A DNA stretch of 64,000 bases from Myxococcales bacterium (GTDB lineage Bacteria > Myxococcota_A > Bradymonadia > REDH01): positions 124,001-188,000 of the forward strand of contig JACKDJ010000005.1 in the NCBI GenBank assembly GCA_020633625.1, written 5' to 3'. A program made the translations under genes and the position numbers. The notes beneath the pieces were generated by a model that made no database searches, was not told the origin of the DNA, and saw only the letters and a program-made list of their open reading frames with translations. Shown here piece after piece: positions 1-10,415 of this stretch (position 1 is the first letter of the stretch; every line of letters starts with the position of its first letter).

Positions 1-14
1 CGCCCGCCCGACAC

Positions 15-2660
15 GTGAGGCGCCCCGTGAGACCGCTACCCCGCGTGATCCTGCTGCTTCCCTCGGCCGCGCTGCTTGCCTGCGGAGACGCGGGCGGTGG
101 CGACAGCCCCGACGCTGCCGCAGATGCGGTGACCGACGGAAGCGGGGAGCCCGACGCCGTCGAAGACGCGACGCAGCCTGATGCGGATGCAGGTGTCGAC
201 GACGCCGAGGCCGGAGACGACGGTGCGGACACGGGCGGCGCGGACCGCACGCTTGGGCCCGGCGACGGGGCACACCTCGTCGTCGACCCGTCCGGCATCG
301 AGCTCTGGAAGGGCGAGACGCTCCTCACCCGGATCGCCGCCACCGACCTGCGGCTCGGCGCGGTGCCACGGCTCGACTCGACGCGAAGCTACGACCCCGT
401 CGGGTTCTTCGCGCCCGGTCCCCAACAGCCCGACCCGCCACTCGACCGATGGCTCGCCGCCCGCTCGCTCGCATGCGATGGCGACGACGACGCCCTCGCG
501 TGCCAGCTCGAGCTCGACGACGGCTCGACGGCAACCCTCAACGTCCGGCTTGTCGCCGACGGGTCATTCTCACTCGAGCTGACGCCCGGCGCCGACTCCG
601 TCGCGACTACCGCCTACCTCCGCGTCCGCGCCTCGCTCGAAACGCGCGAAGAGGCGATCTACGGGCTTGGCGAGCTGTTCGACACCCCCAACAGCCGCGG
701 CTTGGTCCGCGCGATGCAACTCGAGATCGACGGGCTCGAAGGCGCGAACAACGAGGCGCACGTCCCGATCCCCTTCCTGACCTCGACCCGCGGCTGGGGC
801 CTGTTCGTCGCAAACCGACGCGTCGGGGTGTTCGACGTCGGTGCTGCGGACCCTGACGCGGTCGACACGGTCTTCGGCACCGGCGACGCGTCTGGCGATG
901 GCCTGCTCTTCTACCTGTTCGCCGACGATCACCCGCTCGACGTCACGCGCCACTACTACGAAGTGACCGGCTTTCCGGCCCGCCCGGCGCGCTGGGCCCT
1001 CGGGCCGCTCGTCTGGCGCGACGAGAACCGCGACCAGGCCGAAGTCGAGGCGGACCTCGCGACGATGCGCGACCGCGACCTCCCATGCACCGGCATCTGG
1101 ATCGATCGCCCGTACGCGAGCGCCGTGAACAGCTTCGACTTCAACCCTGCGCAGTTCCCCGACGCGCAGGCGATGATCGACCGTGCGCACGACCTCGGCT
1201 TCCGCGTCTCACTCTGGCACACCCCCTACGTCGAGGACGCGCCAGCCACCGAGACGCTCCTCGCCGAGGCGGCCGCAGGCTCGTTCCTGGTGGCGACGCA
1301 CTCGATCCTCCTCAACGGCTGGGGGGCTCCCGTCGACTTCACCAACGCCCAAGCCTACATCTGGTGGCAGCGGAACATCCGCCGCTACACCGACATGGGG
1401 ATCGAGGGGTTCAAGCTCGACTACGCCGAAGACATCGTCCCCAATCTGCTGGGCGGGCGGCCGCTCTGGGCTTTCGCCGACGGCAGCGACGAGCGGACGA
1501 TGCACCACGACTACCAGCTCCTGTACCACCGCGTGTACGCCGAGACGCTCCCCGAGAGCGGCGGCTTCCTGCTCGCGCGCGGTGGGACTTGGGGGGACCA
1601 GGTCAACGCCTCCGTGATCTGGCCCGGCGACCTCGACGCGAGCTTCGCGCGACACCGTGAGGACTACACCGACCCGCGCGGCGAGACCTACAAGGCCGTC
1701 GGCGGGCTGCCCGCAGCCCTCGTCGCGTCGCTCTCGCTCGGGCCGTCGGGCTACCCTCTGTTCGCGTCCGACACCGGCGGCTACCGACACTCCCCCCCCG
1801 ACAAGGAGACGTTCGTTCGCTGGCTCGAGATCACCGCCCTCTCGCCGGCGATGCAGATCGGAACCAGCACGAACGACGTCGCGTGGGAGTACACCGACGA
1901 GAACGGCTTCGACGACGAGAGCCTCGCGATCTACACGCGCTACACGCGGCTCCACCTGCGACTCTGGCCGTACTTCTGGACCTATCTCGACCGGCTCGCA
2001 TCTGACGGTCGCGCCATCCAGCGGGCCATCGGGCTCGCTCACCCCGAGCTCGGCGTCCACGTCGGACATGAGTGGATGCTCGGCGACGACTTACTCGTCG
2101 CCGCCGTCGTCGACCGTGGAGCGACCGACGTCGAGGTCGCCTTCCCGGAAGGACGGTGGGTGAGCTGGTGGGACGGCACCACCATCGAGGGCCCGACCAC
2201 CGAGACGCTCCCGGCCCCACTCGATACGATCGCGCTCTTCGTCCGCGAGGGCGCGGTCGTTCCTCTGCTCGCGCCCGACATCGAGACGCTGTCGGCCACA
2301 ACGGAGCCTGAGCGGGTACGCTCCTACGCGAACGACGCCGGCCGGCTGCACATTCGCACGACGCGCGGTGGCGAGGGCGCGTTCACGCTCTTCGATGGCG
2401 CGACGGTCTCCCACACTCCCGACGGTAGTGCGACGACGTGGACCGTGTCGGCGGGCGCCGAGCTCGGGGCGACGTTCGAGCTAGAGGTGCTCGCCGTTGC
2501 TGCGCCTCCGACCACGGTCACACAGGGTGGCGAACCTGTCGCGGCCATGACGTCGTCTGCTGAGCTCGACGGCGCGAGCTCGGGCTACTTCTACGACGCT
2601 GACGCGCACGCGCTCCGCGTCCGCGGAGCCGCGGTCGACGGCTCGGTACGCGTCGACTAG
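15..2660 (+). CDS. GH31 family alpha-glycosidase lipoprotein
   Basis: This is an exported glycoside hydrolase of family 31 (alpha-glucosidase/alpha-xylosidase type). The N-terminus has a lipoprotein signal (LLAC, Cys about residue 23), then a linker of about 55 residues rich in Asp and Ala, then the catalytic TIM barrel. GFKLDYAED holds the expected nucleophile (about D469) and WPGD the expected acid/base (about D539); FASDTGGY and WIDRPY are further family motifs. The 881-residue length suits GH31 with N- and C-terminal beta domains. The start is GTG, very close to the window edge, so an upstream start cannot be excluded. Substrate specificity cannot be read from the sequence. A lipid-anchored, surface-acting enzyme is inferred. 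Confidence 0.9.
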   Translation: MRRPVRPLPRVILLLPSAALLACGDAGGGDSPDAAADAVTDGSGEPDAVEDATQPDADAGVDDAEAGDDGADTGGADRTLGPGDGAHLVVDPSGIELWKGETLLTRIAATDLRLGAVPRLDSTRSYDPVGFFAPGPQQPDPPLDRWLAARSLACDGDDDALACQLELDDGSTATLNVRLVADGSFSLELTPGADSVATTAYLRVRASLETREEAIYGLGELFDTPNSRGLVRAMQLEIDGLEGANNEAHVPIPFLTSTRGWGLFVANRRVGVFDVGAADPDAVDTVFGTGDASGDGLLFYLFADDHPLDVTRHYYEVTGFPARPARWALGPLVWRDENRDQAEVEADLATMRDRDLPCTGIWIDRPYASAVNSFDFNPAQFPDAQAMIDRAHDLGFRVSLWHTPYVEDAPATETLLAEAAAGSFLVATHSILLNGWGAPVDFTNAQAYIWWQRNIRRYTDMGIEGFKLDYAEDIVPNLLGGRPLWAFADGSDERTMHHDYQLLYHRVYAETLPESGGFLLARGGTWGDQVNASVIWPGDLDASFARHREDYTDPRGETYKAVGGLPAALVASLSLGPSGYPLFASDTGGYRHSPPDKETFVRWLEITALSPAMQIGTSTNDVAWEYTDENGFDDESLAIYTRYTRLHLRLWPYFWTYLDRLASDGRAIQRAIGLAHPELGVHVGHEWMLGDDLLVAAVVDRGATDVEVAFPEGRWVSWWDGTTIEGPTTETLPAPLDTIALFVREGAVVPLLAPDIETLSATTEPERVRSYANDAGRLHIRTTRGGEGAFTLFDGATVSHTPDGSATTWTVSAGAELGATFELEVLAVAAPPTTVTQGGEPVAAMTSSAELDGASSGYFYDADAHALRVRGAAVDGSVRVD

Positions 2661-2750
2661 ACGCGCCACATAGATGCCGGCCGCAAGTCGGTCCGGTGCG
2701 GCGCTAGATGCGCCACGCCGGACGCGATCACTGCGACCGATCGGAGCGGC

Positions 2751-3914
2751 TCAGGTCGACGCGCACGGCGAGCAGGTGGCGCCGCCGCAGTCGACGCCCG
2801 TCTCGTCGCCGTTCTGCACGCCGTCGTCGCACGTCGGCGCCGCCGCGCACTCCTCGCACGCGCCACCGCAGTCCACGCCCGTCTCGTCGCCGTTCTGCAC
2901 GCCGTCGTCGCACGTCGGCGCCGCCGCGCACGCGTCGCACGCGCCACCGCAGTCCACGCCCGTCTCGTCGCCGTTCTGCACACCGTCGTCGCACGTCGGC
3001 GCCGCCGCGCACTCCTCGCACGAGCCCCCGCAGTCCACGCCGGTCTCGTCGCCGTTTTGCACGCCGTCGTCGCACGTCGGGGCGGTCTCGGTGACGGTGC
3101 ACGTTCCGAACGACTCGTCCGTCAAGCCCTCGCACGTCATCCCAGCGCCACACACGAGCGTCTCGTCGTCGCACTCGTTGTCGGCCGCGACGCCGACGCA
3201 CGCGCCCTCGCTGCAGCTTCCGCCGTACGCAACGCAGTCGTAGGCGATGATCTGGTTCACGTTGCAGTCCACGGCGAGGAAGTCGCCGTCGCAGAACGGA
3301 TCCTCGAACGCGTCGGGGTCACACTCGGTCGTGCCGGACGTGCAGGCAGCGCTATCGGGGCTGAAGACGCAGGCGTTGCCCGCACCGGCGCACATCGCCG
3401 TGGTCACGCTGCCGTCACCGGGGTCGTACAGGCACGGGTCGCCGAGCTGAGCGCCGCACCAGTAGCCGAAGTCGTCGTTGAACCACTCGCACGAGCCGGT
3501 GATCCCTTCGGGGAAGAAGTCGCCACAATCCACCTGGCCGAGCTCTCCATCCTGGCACCAGGTAACGACGTTCCCATCGCACTCTCCGGCGTAGGTCACG
3601 TCGCCGCAGCCGGCGGGCTGGACGCCGGTGTCGGAGTCTCCCTCGACGCAGCAGCCCTCCTCGCAGACGAAGTCACCGAGCCCCGCCGTGAGGCAGTCGC
3701 GCGTGCGGACGCAAGACTCCCCTGAGGCGCACATACCGGCGTCGGTCGCGGCGTCGTCCTCCATGGTGACGTCTGCACCCGAGTCGCCTCCACCACCGAT
3801 GTCGGCAGCCGCGTCGGTCAGGTCGTCGATGAAACCCTCGGCGGCGCTGGAACATGCAGCGGCCGCGGTGGCGGCCACGGCGAGGGTGGCGAGGAGCTTG
3901 AGAGAGTTGTTCAT
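2751..3914 (-). CDS. Cys-rich lipoprotein with four CDDGVQNGDETGVDCGG repeats
   Basis: Exported protein of 387 residues. The ATG at 3914 gives a clean lipoprotein signal (AAAAC, Cys21), better than the ATG five codons upstream. A short Asp-rich linker is followed by a cysteine-rich middle (CVRTRDCLTAG..CCVEG) and four C-terminal 27-residue repeats with the core CDDGVQNGDETGVDCGG. These repeats are typical of myxobacterial surface proteins and probably form small disulfide- and perhaps calcium-stabilised modules. No enzymatic motif was seen. It lies downstream of nuoN on the same strand but is separated by 132 bp containing two hairpins, so it is probably an independent unit. Confidence 0.85.
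   Translation of the reverse strand: MNNSLKLLATLAVAATAAAACSSAAEGFIDDLTDAAADIGGGGDSGADVTMEDDAATDAGMCASGESCVRTRDCLTAGLGDFVCEEGCCVEGDSDTGVQPAGCGDVTYAGECDGNVVTWCQDGELGQVDCGDFFPEGITGSCEWFNDDFGYWCGAQLGDPCLYDPGDGSVTTAMCAGAGNACVFSPDSAACTSGTTECDPDAFEDPFCDGDFLAVDCNVNQIIAYDCVAYGGSCSEGACVGVAADNECDDETLVCGAGMTCEGLTDESFGTCTVTETAPTCDDGVQNGDETGVDCGGSCEECAAAPTCDDGVQNGDETGVDCGGACDACAAAPTCDDGVQNGDETGVDCGGACEECAAAPTCDDGVQNGDETGVDCGGATCSPCAST
2760..3090 (-). repeat. Four 81-bp coding repeats
   Basis: Tandem in-frame repeats with an exact 81-bp period: the same phase (CCGCAGTC on the plus strand) recurs at 2785, 2866, 2947 and 3028. They encode the 27-residue CDDGVQNG modules. The near identity of the copies at DNA level suggests recent expansion or gene conversion. 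Confidence 0.9.
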
Positions 3915-3935
3915 GATCTCTTCACACAAGTGAGA

Positions 3936-3951
3936 GCGCTCGTTTGAGCGC
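3936..3951. promoter_or_regulatory. Palindrome upstream of the Cys-rich lipoprotein
   Basis: Perfect inverted repeat GCGCTC-GTTT-GAGCGC, 21 bp upstream of the ATG at 3914. From position it could be an operator or leader hairpin for the lipoprotein gene. Regulation is inference; only the symmetry is seen. Confidence 0.4.
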
Positions 3952-3964
3952 GAAAGTGCCAGGA

Positions 3965-3983
3965 GTCGCCCTTATCGGGCGAC
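3965..3983. terminator. Hairpin after nuoN
   Basis: Perfect 7-bp stem GTCGCCC/GGGCGAC with a TTATC loop, 63 bp downstream of the nuoN stop. It lacks a following T-run, which is common in GC-rich genomes. The likely role is termination of the nuoJKLMN transcript. Confidence 0.45.
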
Positions 3984-4046
3984 CCTCTGCGACGCAAGCT
4001 TACCGGGGACCGCAGCCGAGAAAACACCCGCGGCCGCGGAACACGG

Positions 4047-5684
4047 TCATCGCGTGCGAACCATCGAAGCGACGGCGGACTCTGCCTTCTCGGTCAGCGA
4101 GCCCGGGAAGAGCCCGAACCACAGGGTGGCAGCGGCACAGACGACGATCGCAAGTCGCGCGGCTGGGCTGTGCAGCGCCGCAACGGCGCGCACCGGCTTG
4201 CGCATGTAGAGGTGAACGATGACGCGCAGGTAGTAGTAGACGCCGGCGACGCTCGTCAGGATGCCCGCGACGACGAGCGCGACGAGCAGGTTCGGAGACG
4301 CGGCCCCGATCGCCTGGCCGGTGACGGACGCGTCGATCGCGGCCTTGAACAGCAGGAACTTCCCGACGAAGCCGGCCGTCGGTGGGATGCCGGCGCTCGA
4401 GAGCATGAAGACGCTCAGCGCCGCGCCGAGCCAGGGGTACTTGAACCCCGCGCCGTTCAGATCGTCGAACGTCTCGGCCTCGATCCCACGCTTGCCGAGG
4501 TAGGCGAGCGCGCCGAACGCGCCGACGGTGCCGATCGTGTAGGCGAAGGCGTAAAAGACAGTTCCGGCGGCACGCGACGTGTCGCCATCTCCGTAGCCCA
4601 TCGCCACCACCGCGACGAGCAGGTAGCCGGCGTGGGCGACCGAGGAGTACGCGAGCATGCGCTTCACGTTCTGCTGATTCAGCGCGACGAGGTTGCCGAG
4701 GACCATCGACGCGAGCGCGATCCAGAACAGGATCTGGACCCAGCCGAACTGCCCCATCCGCAGCTCGGCGTCGCCGAACGCGAGCACGAGCACTCGAACG
4801 AGCGCGGCGATGCCGGCGGCCTTGATCGCCGATGCCATGAACCCGACGGCCGACGTCGGTCCGCCGGTGTAGGCGTCCGGAGCCCACATGTGGAACGGGA
4901 CGGCCGCGATCTTCACGCAGAACGCCACGATGACGAGGACCATCGCGACCGACGCCATCGGGATCTCGACGGCCATCCGGTTCAGGTTGGTCAGCGCGAG
5001 CGGGCCCGTGTCTCCCAAGCCCGCGGCGCCGGCCAGCAAGCCATCCCGCGCGCCCTGCGACAGCGCGAGCGCCGGGTCTGCGTGCAGCACCGACGAGAGC
5101 GCCTCGCCGATGCCGATCAGGTTCGTCGTGCCCGTCGCGCCGTACAGGAGCGCCACGCCGTACACGAGGAGCGCCGACGCGAACGCACCAAGGATGAAGT
5201 ACTTCGTTCCGGCCTCGGCCGATCGCGCGGACCCACGCAGGTAGGCGGCGAGCGCGTACGCGGCGACGCTCTGAATCTCGAGCCCGACGAAGAAGACGAC
5301 CATGTCGACGGCGCTCGCCATCGCGATCATCCCGGCGAGCGCGAACAGCAGCAGCGCGTAGTACTCACCGCGATCAACGCCGTGCGAGCGAAGGTATGCC
5401 GGCGACACGAGCGCCGTGAATCCGGCGCCGAGTGAGAACGCAACGGCGAGCAGCAGGCCGTAGCCATCGAGCGCGGCCATGCCACCGAACACGGCCTGTG
5501 GCTCCAGCTTGGCCACGTACGTCGCCGCCACTGCGGTGACCGCGCAGCCGAACGCGGTGACGTACGCGATGTAGTCGCGGCTGAACGAGGGGCGCTGGAA
5601 CACCTCCAGGAACAGCACGACGATTCCGAACAGACACGCCAGCCCAAAGGGCAGTGTGCTGATGATGTCGAAGCCGGTGAGCAT
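4047..5684 (-). CDS. nuoN: NADH-quinone oxidoreductase subunit N
   Basis: Antiporter-like proton-pumping subunit of complex I in the inner membrane. The 545-residue protein is almost entirely hydrophobic, with about 14 predicted membrane segments. Family motifs include the PFHMWAPDAYTGGPT loop (about residues 265-280) and NQQNVKRMLAYSSVAHAGY, which carries the conserved lysine of the channel. It is the last gene of nuoJKLMN, 51 bp after nuoM, in the usual order. Confidence 0.97.
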   Translation of the reverse strand: MLTGFDIISTLPFGLACLFGIVVLFLEVFQRPSFSRDYIAYVTAFGCAVTAVAATYVAKLEPQAVFGGMAALDGYGLLLAVAFSLGAGFTALVSPAYLRSHGVDRGEYYALLLFALAGMIAMASAVDMVVFFVGLEIQSVAAYALAAYLRGSARSAEAGTKYFILGAFASALLVYGVALLYGATGTTNLIGIGEALSSVLHADPALALSQGARDGLLAGAAGLGDTGPLALTNLNRMAVEIPMASVAMVLVIVAFCVKIAAVPFHMWAPDAYTGGPTSAVGFMASAIKAAGIAALVRVLVLAFGDAELRMGQFGWVQILFWIALASMVLGNLVALNQQNVKRMLAYSSVAHAGYLLVAVVAMGYGDGDTSRAAGTVFYAFAYTIGTVGAFGALAYLGKRGIEAETFDDLNGAGFKYPWLGAALSVFMLSSAGIPPTAGFVGKFLLFKAAIDASVTGQAIGAASPNLLVALVVAGILTSVAGVYYYLRVIVHLYMRKPVRAVAALHSPAARLAIVVCAAATLWFGLFPGSLTEKAESAVASMVRTR

Positions 5685-5735
5685 CGGTTGGACTCCTCTC
5701 GGGCGCGCGCTCAGCGTGGCGCGACGCCGCCCTGG

Positions 5736-7529
5736 TCAGTGATGGGAGGGCGCTTCGTCGCCGGGCGCGTGCGGGTCGTGCGGCGCGCCTTCCGCGCCGT
5801 CGTGACCGTCATGGCCTGCCGCGTCGCCGTGGCCGCCGCCGTGCCCGCCGTGCGCTCCAGCGGAGCCGAGCTCCGCCTGGATCGCCCACGGCTGGGTCGC
5901 GGCGGACCGATGGAGCCAGTCGCGGTAGGTAGCCTCGCGGTCCTGATTCGCCTCGACCACCGGCCCGTAGCCGTTGGCGCCGTTCTCGATGGTGCCGATC
6001 AGGCGCGTGACCGACGCCTCCATGCGGCTCAGGAACGGCTGAGGAAAGAGCCCCATGACGAAGCACATCGCGATGACGGGTAGCATGTACCCGATCTCGC
6101 GCGGCGTCAGGTCCGAGAGCTCGGCGTTCTTCGGGTCGGTGATCGGGCCGAACAGCATCTTCTGCACGACGTGCAGGAGGTAGAGCGCGCCGAGGATGAC
6201 GCCGGTCGCCGCGACTGCGACGAGCGCGAACGCCATCTTGTCGGGGCCGAAGGCGAGGCCAAACGGATGCGCCATGTCGCCGAGGGTCAGTGCGTACGAC
6301 GCAGACGAGCCGAGCAGGATCATGAACTCACCGACGAAGCCCACGAGCCCCGGCACGCCGGCCGACGCGAACGCCACGATGACGAAGAAGACCGCGTAGC
6401 GCGGGATCGACTTCGTGAGGCCGCCAAAGTCCGCGAGCATCCGCGTGTGTCGACGCTCGTACAGGATGCCGATCATCAAGAAGAGGCCGCCGGTCGAGAT
6501 GCCGTGCGCGAGGCTCTGGTACAGAGCGCCGGTCACCGACACCGACGTCATCGCGAACAGCCCCAGCGTCACGAAACCGAGGTGGCTGACCGACGAGTAG
6601 GCGACCAGCTTCTTCACGTCTTTCTGCACGTACGCGACGACGGCGCCGTACACGATGCCGACGACAGACAGGATCGCGATCGCCGGAGCCGCCCAGTACA
6701 TCGCGTCCGGCAGCGCCGGCATGGCGTATCGCACGAGGCCGTAGGTCCCCATCTTGAGCAGGATCGACGCCAGGATGACCGAGCCCGCCGTCGGCGCCTG
6801 CACGTGCGCGTCGGGCAGCCAAGTGTGGAACGGGAAGAGGGGCACCTTGATCAGGAACGCGAGCGCGAAAGCCGCGAAGAGGAGCCGCTGCTCGTTGAAC
6901 GAGAGCGCCTGACCCGTCGAGATGATCGTGTCGATGTCGAACGTCGATCCGCCTGCCTTTGCGTACAGGTACAGAATGCCGACCAGCATGAGGACCGAGC
7001 CGACCATCGTGTACAGGAACAGCTTCACTGCGGCGTAGATCCGGTTCTGACCGCCCCAGATGCCGATCAGCAGGTACATCGGCACCAGCATCAGCTCCCA
7101 GAAGACGTAGAATAGCAGCAGGTCCAGGGACACCAGCGCACCGAGCATCGCGGTCTGCAAGACGAGCAGGCACAGGTGGTACTCCTTGACCCGCTCCTCG
7201 ACCGCCCCGAACCCGGAGAGGACGACGATCGGCCCCAGGAACGTCGTCAGCATCACGAGCCAGAGGCTGATGCCGTCGATGCCGACGCGGTAGCTCGCCC
7301 CGATCGCAGGGATCCACGCGATGTTCTCGGCCGCCGACGCGAGCTGATAGCCCCCGTTCGCCGGGTCGAAGTTGATCATCAGCGGCAGCGACACCAGGAA
7401 CGTGAGCCCCATGAACAGCGCCGCGATGTAGCGGTGCAGGTCGCGATGCTCGCCCGGCACGAACGCCAGCACGCCCGCGCCGATCAGCGGCAGGAAGACG
7501 GTCAGGGTGATCCAGGGGATCTCGAACAT
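5736..7529 (-). CDS. nuoM: NADH-quinone oxidoreductase subunit M with His-rich tail
   Basis: Antiporter-like proton-pumping subunit of complex I. The 597 residues include LFPFHTWLPDAHVQAPT and KKLVAYSSVSHLGF, the family signatures. The C-terminus carries about 40 extra residues rich in His and Gly (GAHGGHGGGHGDAAGHDGH and onward), which is not part of the usual NuoM fold and would sit at the membrane surface. It starts 4 bp after the nuoL stop and is clearly cotranscribed with it. Confidence 0.97.
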   Translation of the reverse strand: MFEIPWITLTVFLPLIGAGVLAFVPGEHRDLHRYIAALFMGLTFLVSLPLMINFDPANGGYQLASAAENIAWIPAIGASYRVGIDGISLWLVMLTTFLGPIVVLSGFGAVEERVKEYHLCLLVLQTAMLGALVSLDLLLFYVFWELMLVPMYLLIGIWGGQNRIYAAVKLFLYTMVGSVLMLVGILYLYAKAGGSTFDIDTIISTGQALSFNEQRLLFAAFALAFLIKVPLFPFHTWLPDAHVQAPTAGSVILASILLKMGTYGLVRYAMPALPDAMYWAAPAIAILSVVGIVYGAVVAYVQKDVKKLVAYSSVSHLGFVTLGLFAMTSVSVTGALYQSLAHGISTGGLFLMIGILYERRHTRMLADFGGLTKSIPRYAVFFVIVAFASAGVPGLVGFVGEFMILLGSSASYALTLGDMAHPFGLAFGPDKMAFALVAVAATGVILGALYLLHVVQKMLFGPITDPKNAELSDLTPREIGYMLPVIAMCFVMGLFPQPFLSRMEASVTRLIGTIENGANGYGPVVEANQDREATYRDWLHRSAATQPWAIQAELGSAGAHGGHGGGHGDAAGHDGHDGAEGAPHDPHAPGDEAPSHH

Positions 7530-7533
7530 CGGC

Positions 7534-9531
7534 TCAGAGAAGCAGGAGGAGGATCAGACCCAGCCCGAACATCGCGAACGCCGCGTAGCGCTGCAGGTCG
7601 CCGTTCTGAAGCTGCTTGAGCGCCGCGCCAAGGAACTCGGCGACGGCCGCGGTCCCCTGCACGAGGACCTGATCGATCAAGAAGACATCGATGACACGGT
7701 GGCAGAACACGCCGAGCCAGCGGACGCCGCGACCGACGGTCGCCGCGTAGAGCTCGTCGACGTAGTACTTGTTCGCGATCACCGTGTGGACGCGACCGAT
7801 CGACGCAACGAACTGCGCGGGGATCGAGCTCTGCTCGCCGTACAGCATCCAGGCCACGCCGATGCCGAGCGAGCTGACGACGATCGCGATGCCCATCCCC
7901 ACCCAGGTCATCACGCTGCCGTCGAAGCGGCTCACGTAGAGCGCTTCGCCGTGCCCGACCACCTGGTGCAGGAACCCGTGCAGATCGAGGAAGGGCAGCC
8001 ACGGGCCGCCAAGGATGTGCGGCACGCCGACGAAGCCGCCGACGAGAGACAGGCCCGCGAGGATGACCAGAGGCCCGGTCATCGTGATCGGTGACTCGTG
8101 GATGTGATGCTTCGTGTGCTCGTCGGCGCGGCACTCGCCCTCGAACGTCATGAAGTACGAGCGGAACATGTAGAACGCCGTCAGGCCGGCGGTCACCAGC
8201 CCGATCGCCCACAGCGCGGTGTTCAGCCCCGGGAACCCGCGAAGCACGTTCTGGTTCGACCAGGCGAACCACAGGATCTCGTCCTTCGAGTAGAAGCCCG
8301 ACGTGACGAACGGCAGGCCCGCGATCGCGAAGCAGCCGATCAGGTACGTGATCGCGGTGATCGGCATGTACTTCCGAAGCCCGCCGATCTTTCGCATGTC
8401 CTGCTCGTGGTGCATGCCGTGGATGACCGAGCCGGAGCCGAGGAAGAGCAGCGCCTTGAAGAACGCGTGCGTCATCAGGTGGAACACGCCGGCGAAGAAA
8501 GCGCCCGACCCCACCGCGAGGAACATGTAGCCGAGCTGCGACACGGTCGAGTACGCGAGCACCTTCTTGATGTCGTACTGCGTCGCGCCGATCGTCGCGG
8601 CGAAGAACGCGGTCAGCGCGCCGACGGTCGCGATGATCGCCATCGCGTGCGGGGCGAGGACGAAGAGGAAGCTCAGGCGCGCGATCAGGTAGACGCCGGC
8701 GGTCACCATCGTCGCCGCATGGATCAGCGCCGAGACCGGCGTCGGGCCGGCCATCGCGTCCGGAAGCCACACGTAGAGCGGGATCTGCGCGCTCTTGCCG
8801 GTGCAGCCGACGAAGAGCAGCAGGCAGATCGCCGTCAGCATCCCCATCAGCGAGTGCGCCTGCTCGACGCTCAGCATCGACACCCAGCTCCGAAGGTCGG
8901 CGAACGCGAGCGAACCCGAGAGCTGGAAGAGCAGGAACAGCCCGAGCACGACGGCGAAGTCACCGACGCGGTTCGTGATGAACGCCTTCTTGCCCGCGCT
9001 CGCCTTCTCGTCGTCTTCGTACCAGAAGCCGATCAGCAGGTATGACGCAACGCCGACGCCCTCCCAGCCCAGGAAGAGCACCACGAGGTTGTCGCCCAGC
9101 ACGAGGCACAGCATCGCGAAGCAGAAGAAGTTCAGGTACGCGAAGTAGCGCGCGAAGCCGGGGTCCTCCCACATGTACCCTGCCGAGTAGATGTGGATCA
9201 GCGTCCCGACGCCGGTGATGATCAGGATCATGACCGACGACAGCGGGTCTAGCGCGAACCCGAAGTCGACGTGGAGCGGACCGGCCGCGAACCACGTGAA
9301 CGCCTGGTAGCTGAGCTCCGGGAACACCGTCCCGTGCCCCCCGGGTGTCCCATGCCACACCATGAAGCCGACGCTGAGCAGCGCCAGCAGGAACGAGGTC
9401 GCCATTGAGCCGACCGCGTTGAGCGCGACCAGCGGGCGCGGAAGGCTGCGCCCAAGCACGCCGTTGATCAGCGCGCCCAGCGCCGGCAGCAGCGGGATCA
9501 GGCCGAGGAGCGCGAAGTTCGTCGTCTCCAT
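7534..9531 (-). CDS. nuoL: NADH-quinone oxidoreductase subunit L
   Basis: Largest antiporter-like subunit of complex I, 665 residues. Hallmarks are HIYSAGYM near residue 110, GWEGVGVASYLLIGFWY, QIPLYVWLPDAMAGPTPVSA and YDIKKVLAYSTVSQLGYM. The C-terminal region should form the long lateral helix that braces NuoM and NuoN. The ATG lies directly after the nuoK stop. Confidence 0.98.
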   Translation of the reverse strand: METTNFALLGLIPLLPALGALINGVLGRSLPRPLVALNAVGSMATSFLLALLSVGFMVWHGTPGGHGTVFPELSYQAFTWFAAGPLHVDFGFALDPLSSVMILIITGVGTLIHIYSAGYMWEDPGFARYFAYLNFFCFAMLCLVLGDNLVVLFLGWEGVGVASYLLIGFWYEDDEKASAGKKAFITNRVGDFAVVLGLFLLFQLSGSLAFADLRSWVSMLSVEQAHSLMGMLTAICLLLFVGCTGKSAQIPLYVWLPDAMAGPTPVSALIHAATMVTAGVYLIARLSFLFVLAPHAMAIIATVGALTAFFAATIGATQYDIKKVLAYSTVSQLGYMFLAVGSGAFFAGVFHLMTHAFFKALLFLGSGSVIHGMHHEQDMRKIGGLRKYMPITAITYLIGCFAIAGLPFVTSGFYSKDEILWFAWSNQNVLRGFPGLNTALWAIGLVTAGLTAFYMFRSYFMTFEGECRADEHTKHHIHESPITMTGPLVILAGLSLVGGFVGVPHILGGPWLPFLDLHGFLHQVVGHGEALYVSRFDGSVMTWVGMGIAIVVSSLGIGVAWMLYGEQSSIPAQFVASIGRVHTVIANKYYVDELYAATVGRGVRWLGVFCHRVIDVFLIDQVLVQGTAAVAEFLGAALKQLQNGDLQRYAAFAMFGLGLILLLLL

Positions 9532-9532
9532 C

Positions 9533-9838
9533 TCAGTGCCGCATCAGGTTCAGGCCGTCGACCTCGAGGCCGCGGTTGTGCCGGAACACGTTCACGATGA
9601 TCGCGAGACCGATGCCGGCCTCCGCCGCCGCGACCGCGATGACCATGAACGCGAAGAGGTGGCCGCCCGTGTCGTTGTGCGCGCGGCTGAACGCGACGAA
9701 CGCCAGGTTCGCGGCGTTCAGCATGATCTCCACGCACATGAACAGCACGATCGCGTTGCGGCGGACCAGCACGCCGACGGCGCCGATCGTGAACAGCACC
9801 GCCGACAGCGCCAGATACCAGCCCACAGGGATCGTCAT
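9533..9838 (-). CDS. nuoK: NADH-quinone oxidoreductase subunit K
   Basis: Small three-helix subunit of the complex I membrane arm, 101 residues. The conserved glutamate motif FMCVEIMLNAANLAF and the second helix AVAAAEAGIGLAIIV are present. The start is one of two adjacent ATG codons (9841 and 9838), just downstream of the nuoJ stop; a longer reading from 9883 would overlap nuoJ and adds residues foreign to the family. Confidence 0.96.
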   Translation of the reverse strand: MTIPVGWYLALSAVLFTIGAVGVLVRRNAIVLFMCVEIMLNAANLAFVAFSRAHNDTGGHLFAFMVIAVAAAEAGIGLAIIVNVFRHNRGLEVDGLNLMRH

Positions 9839-9848
9839 CATCTCAGCC

Positions 9849-10361
<513 letters not shown>

Positions 10362-10415
10362 TCGGGCCGCGGACTCAGAGGACGCGCGGCTCGACCGGCC
10401 TGCGCGGGCGGCCGG

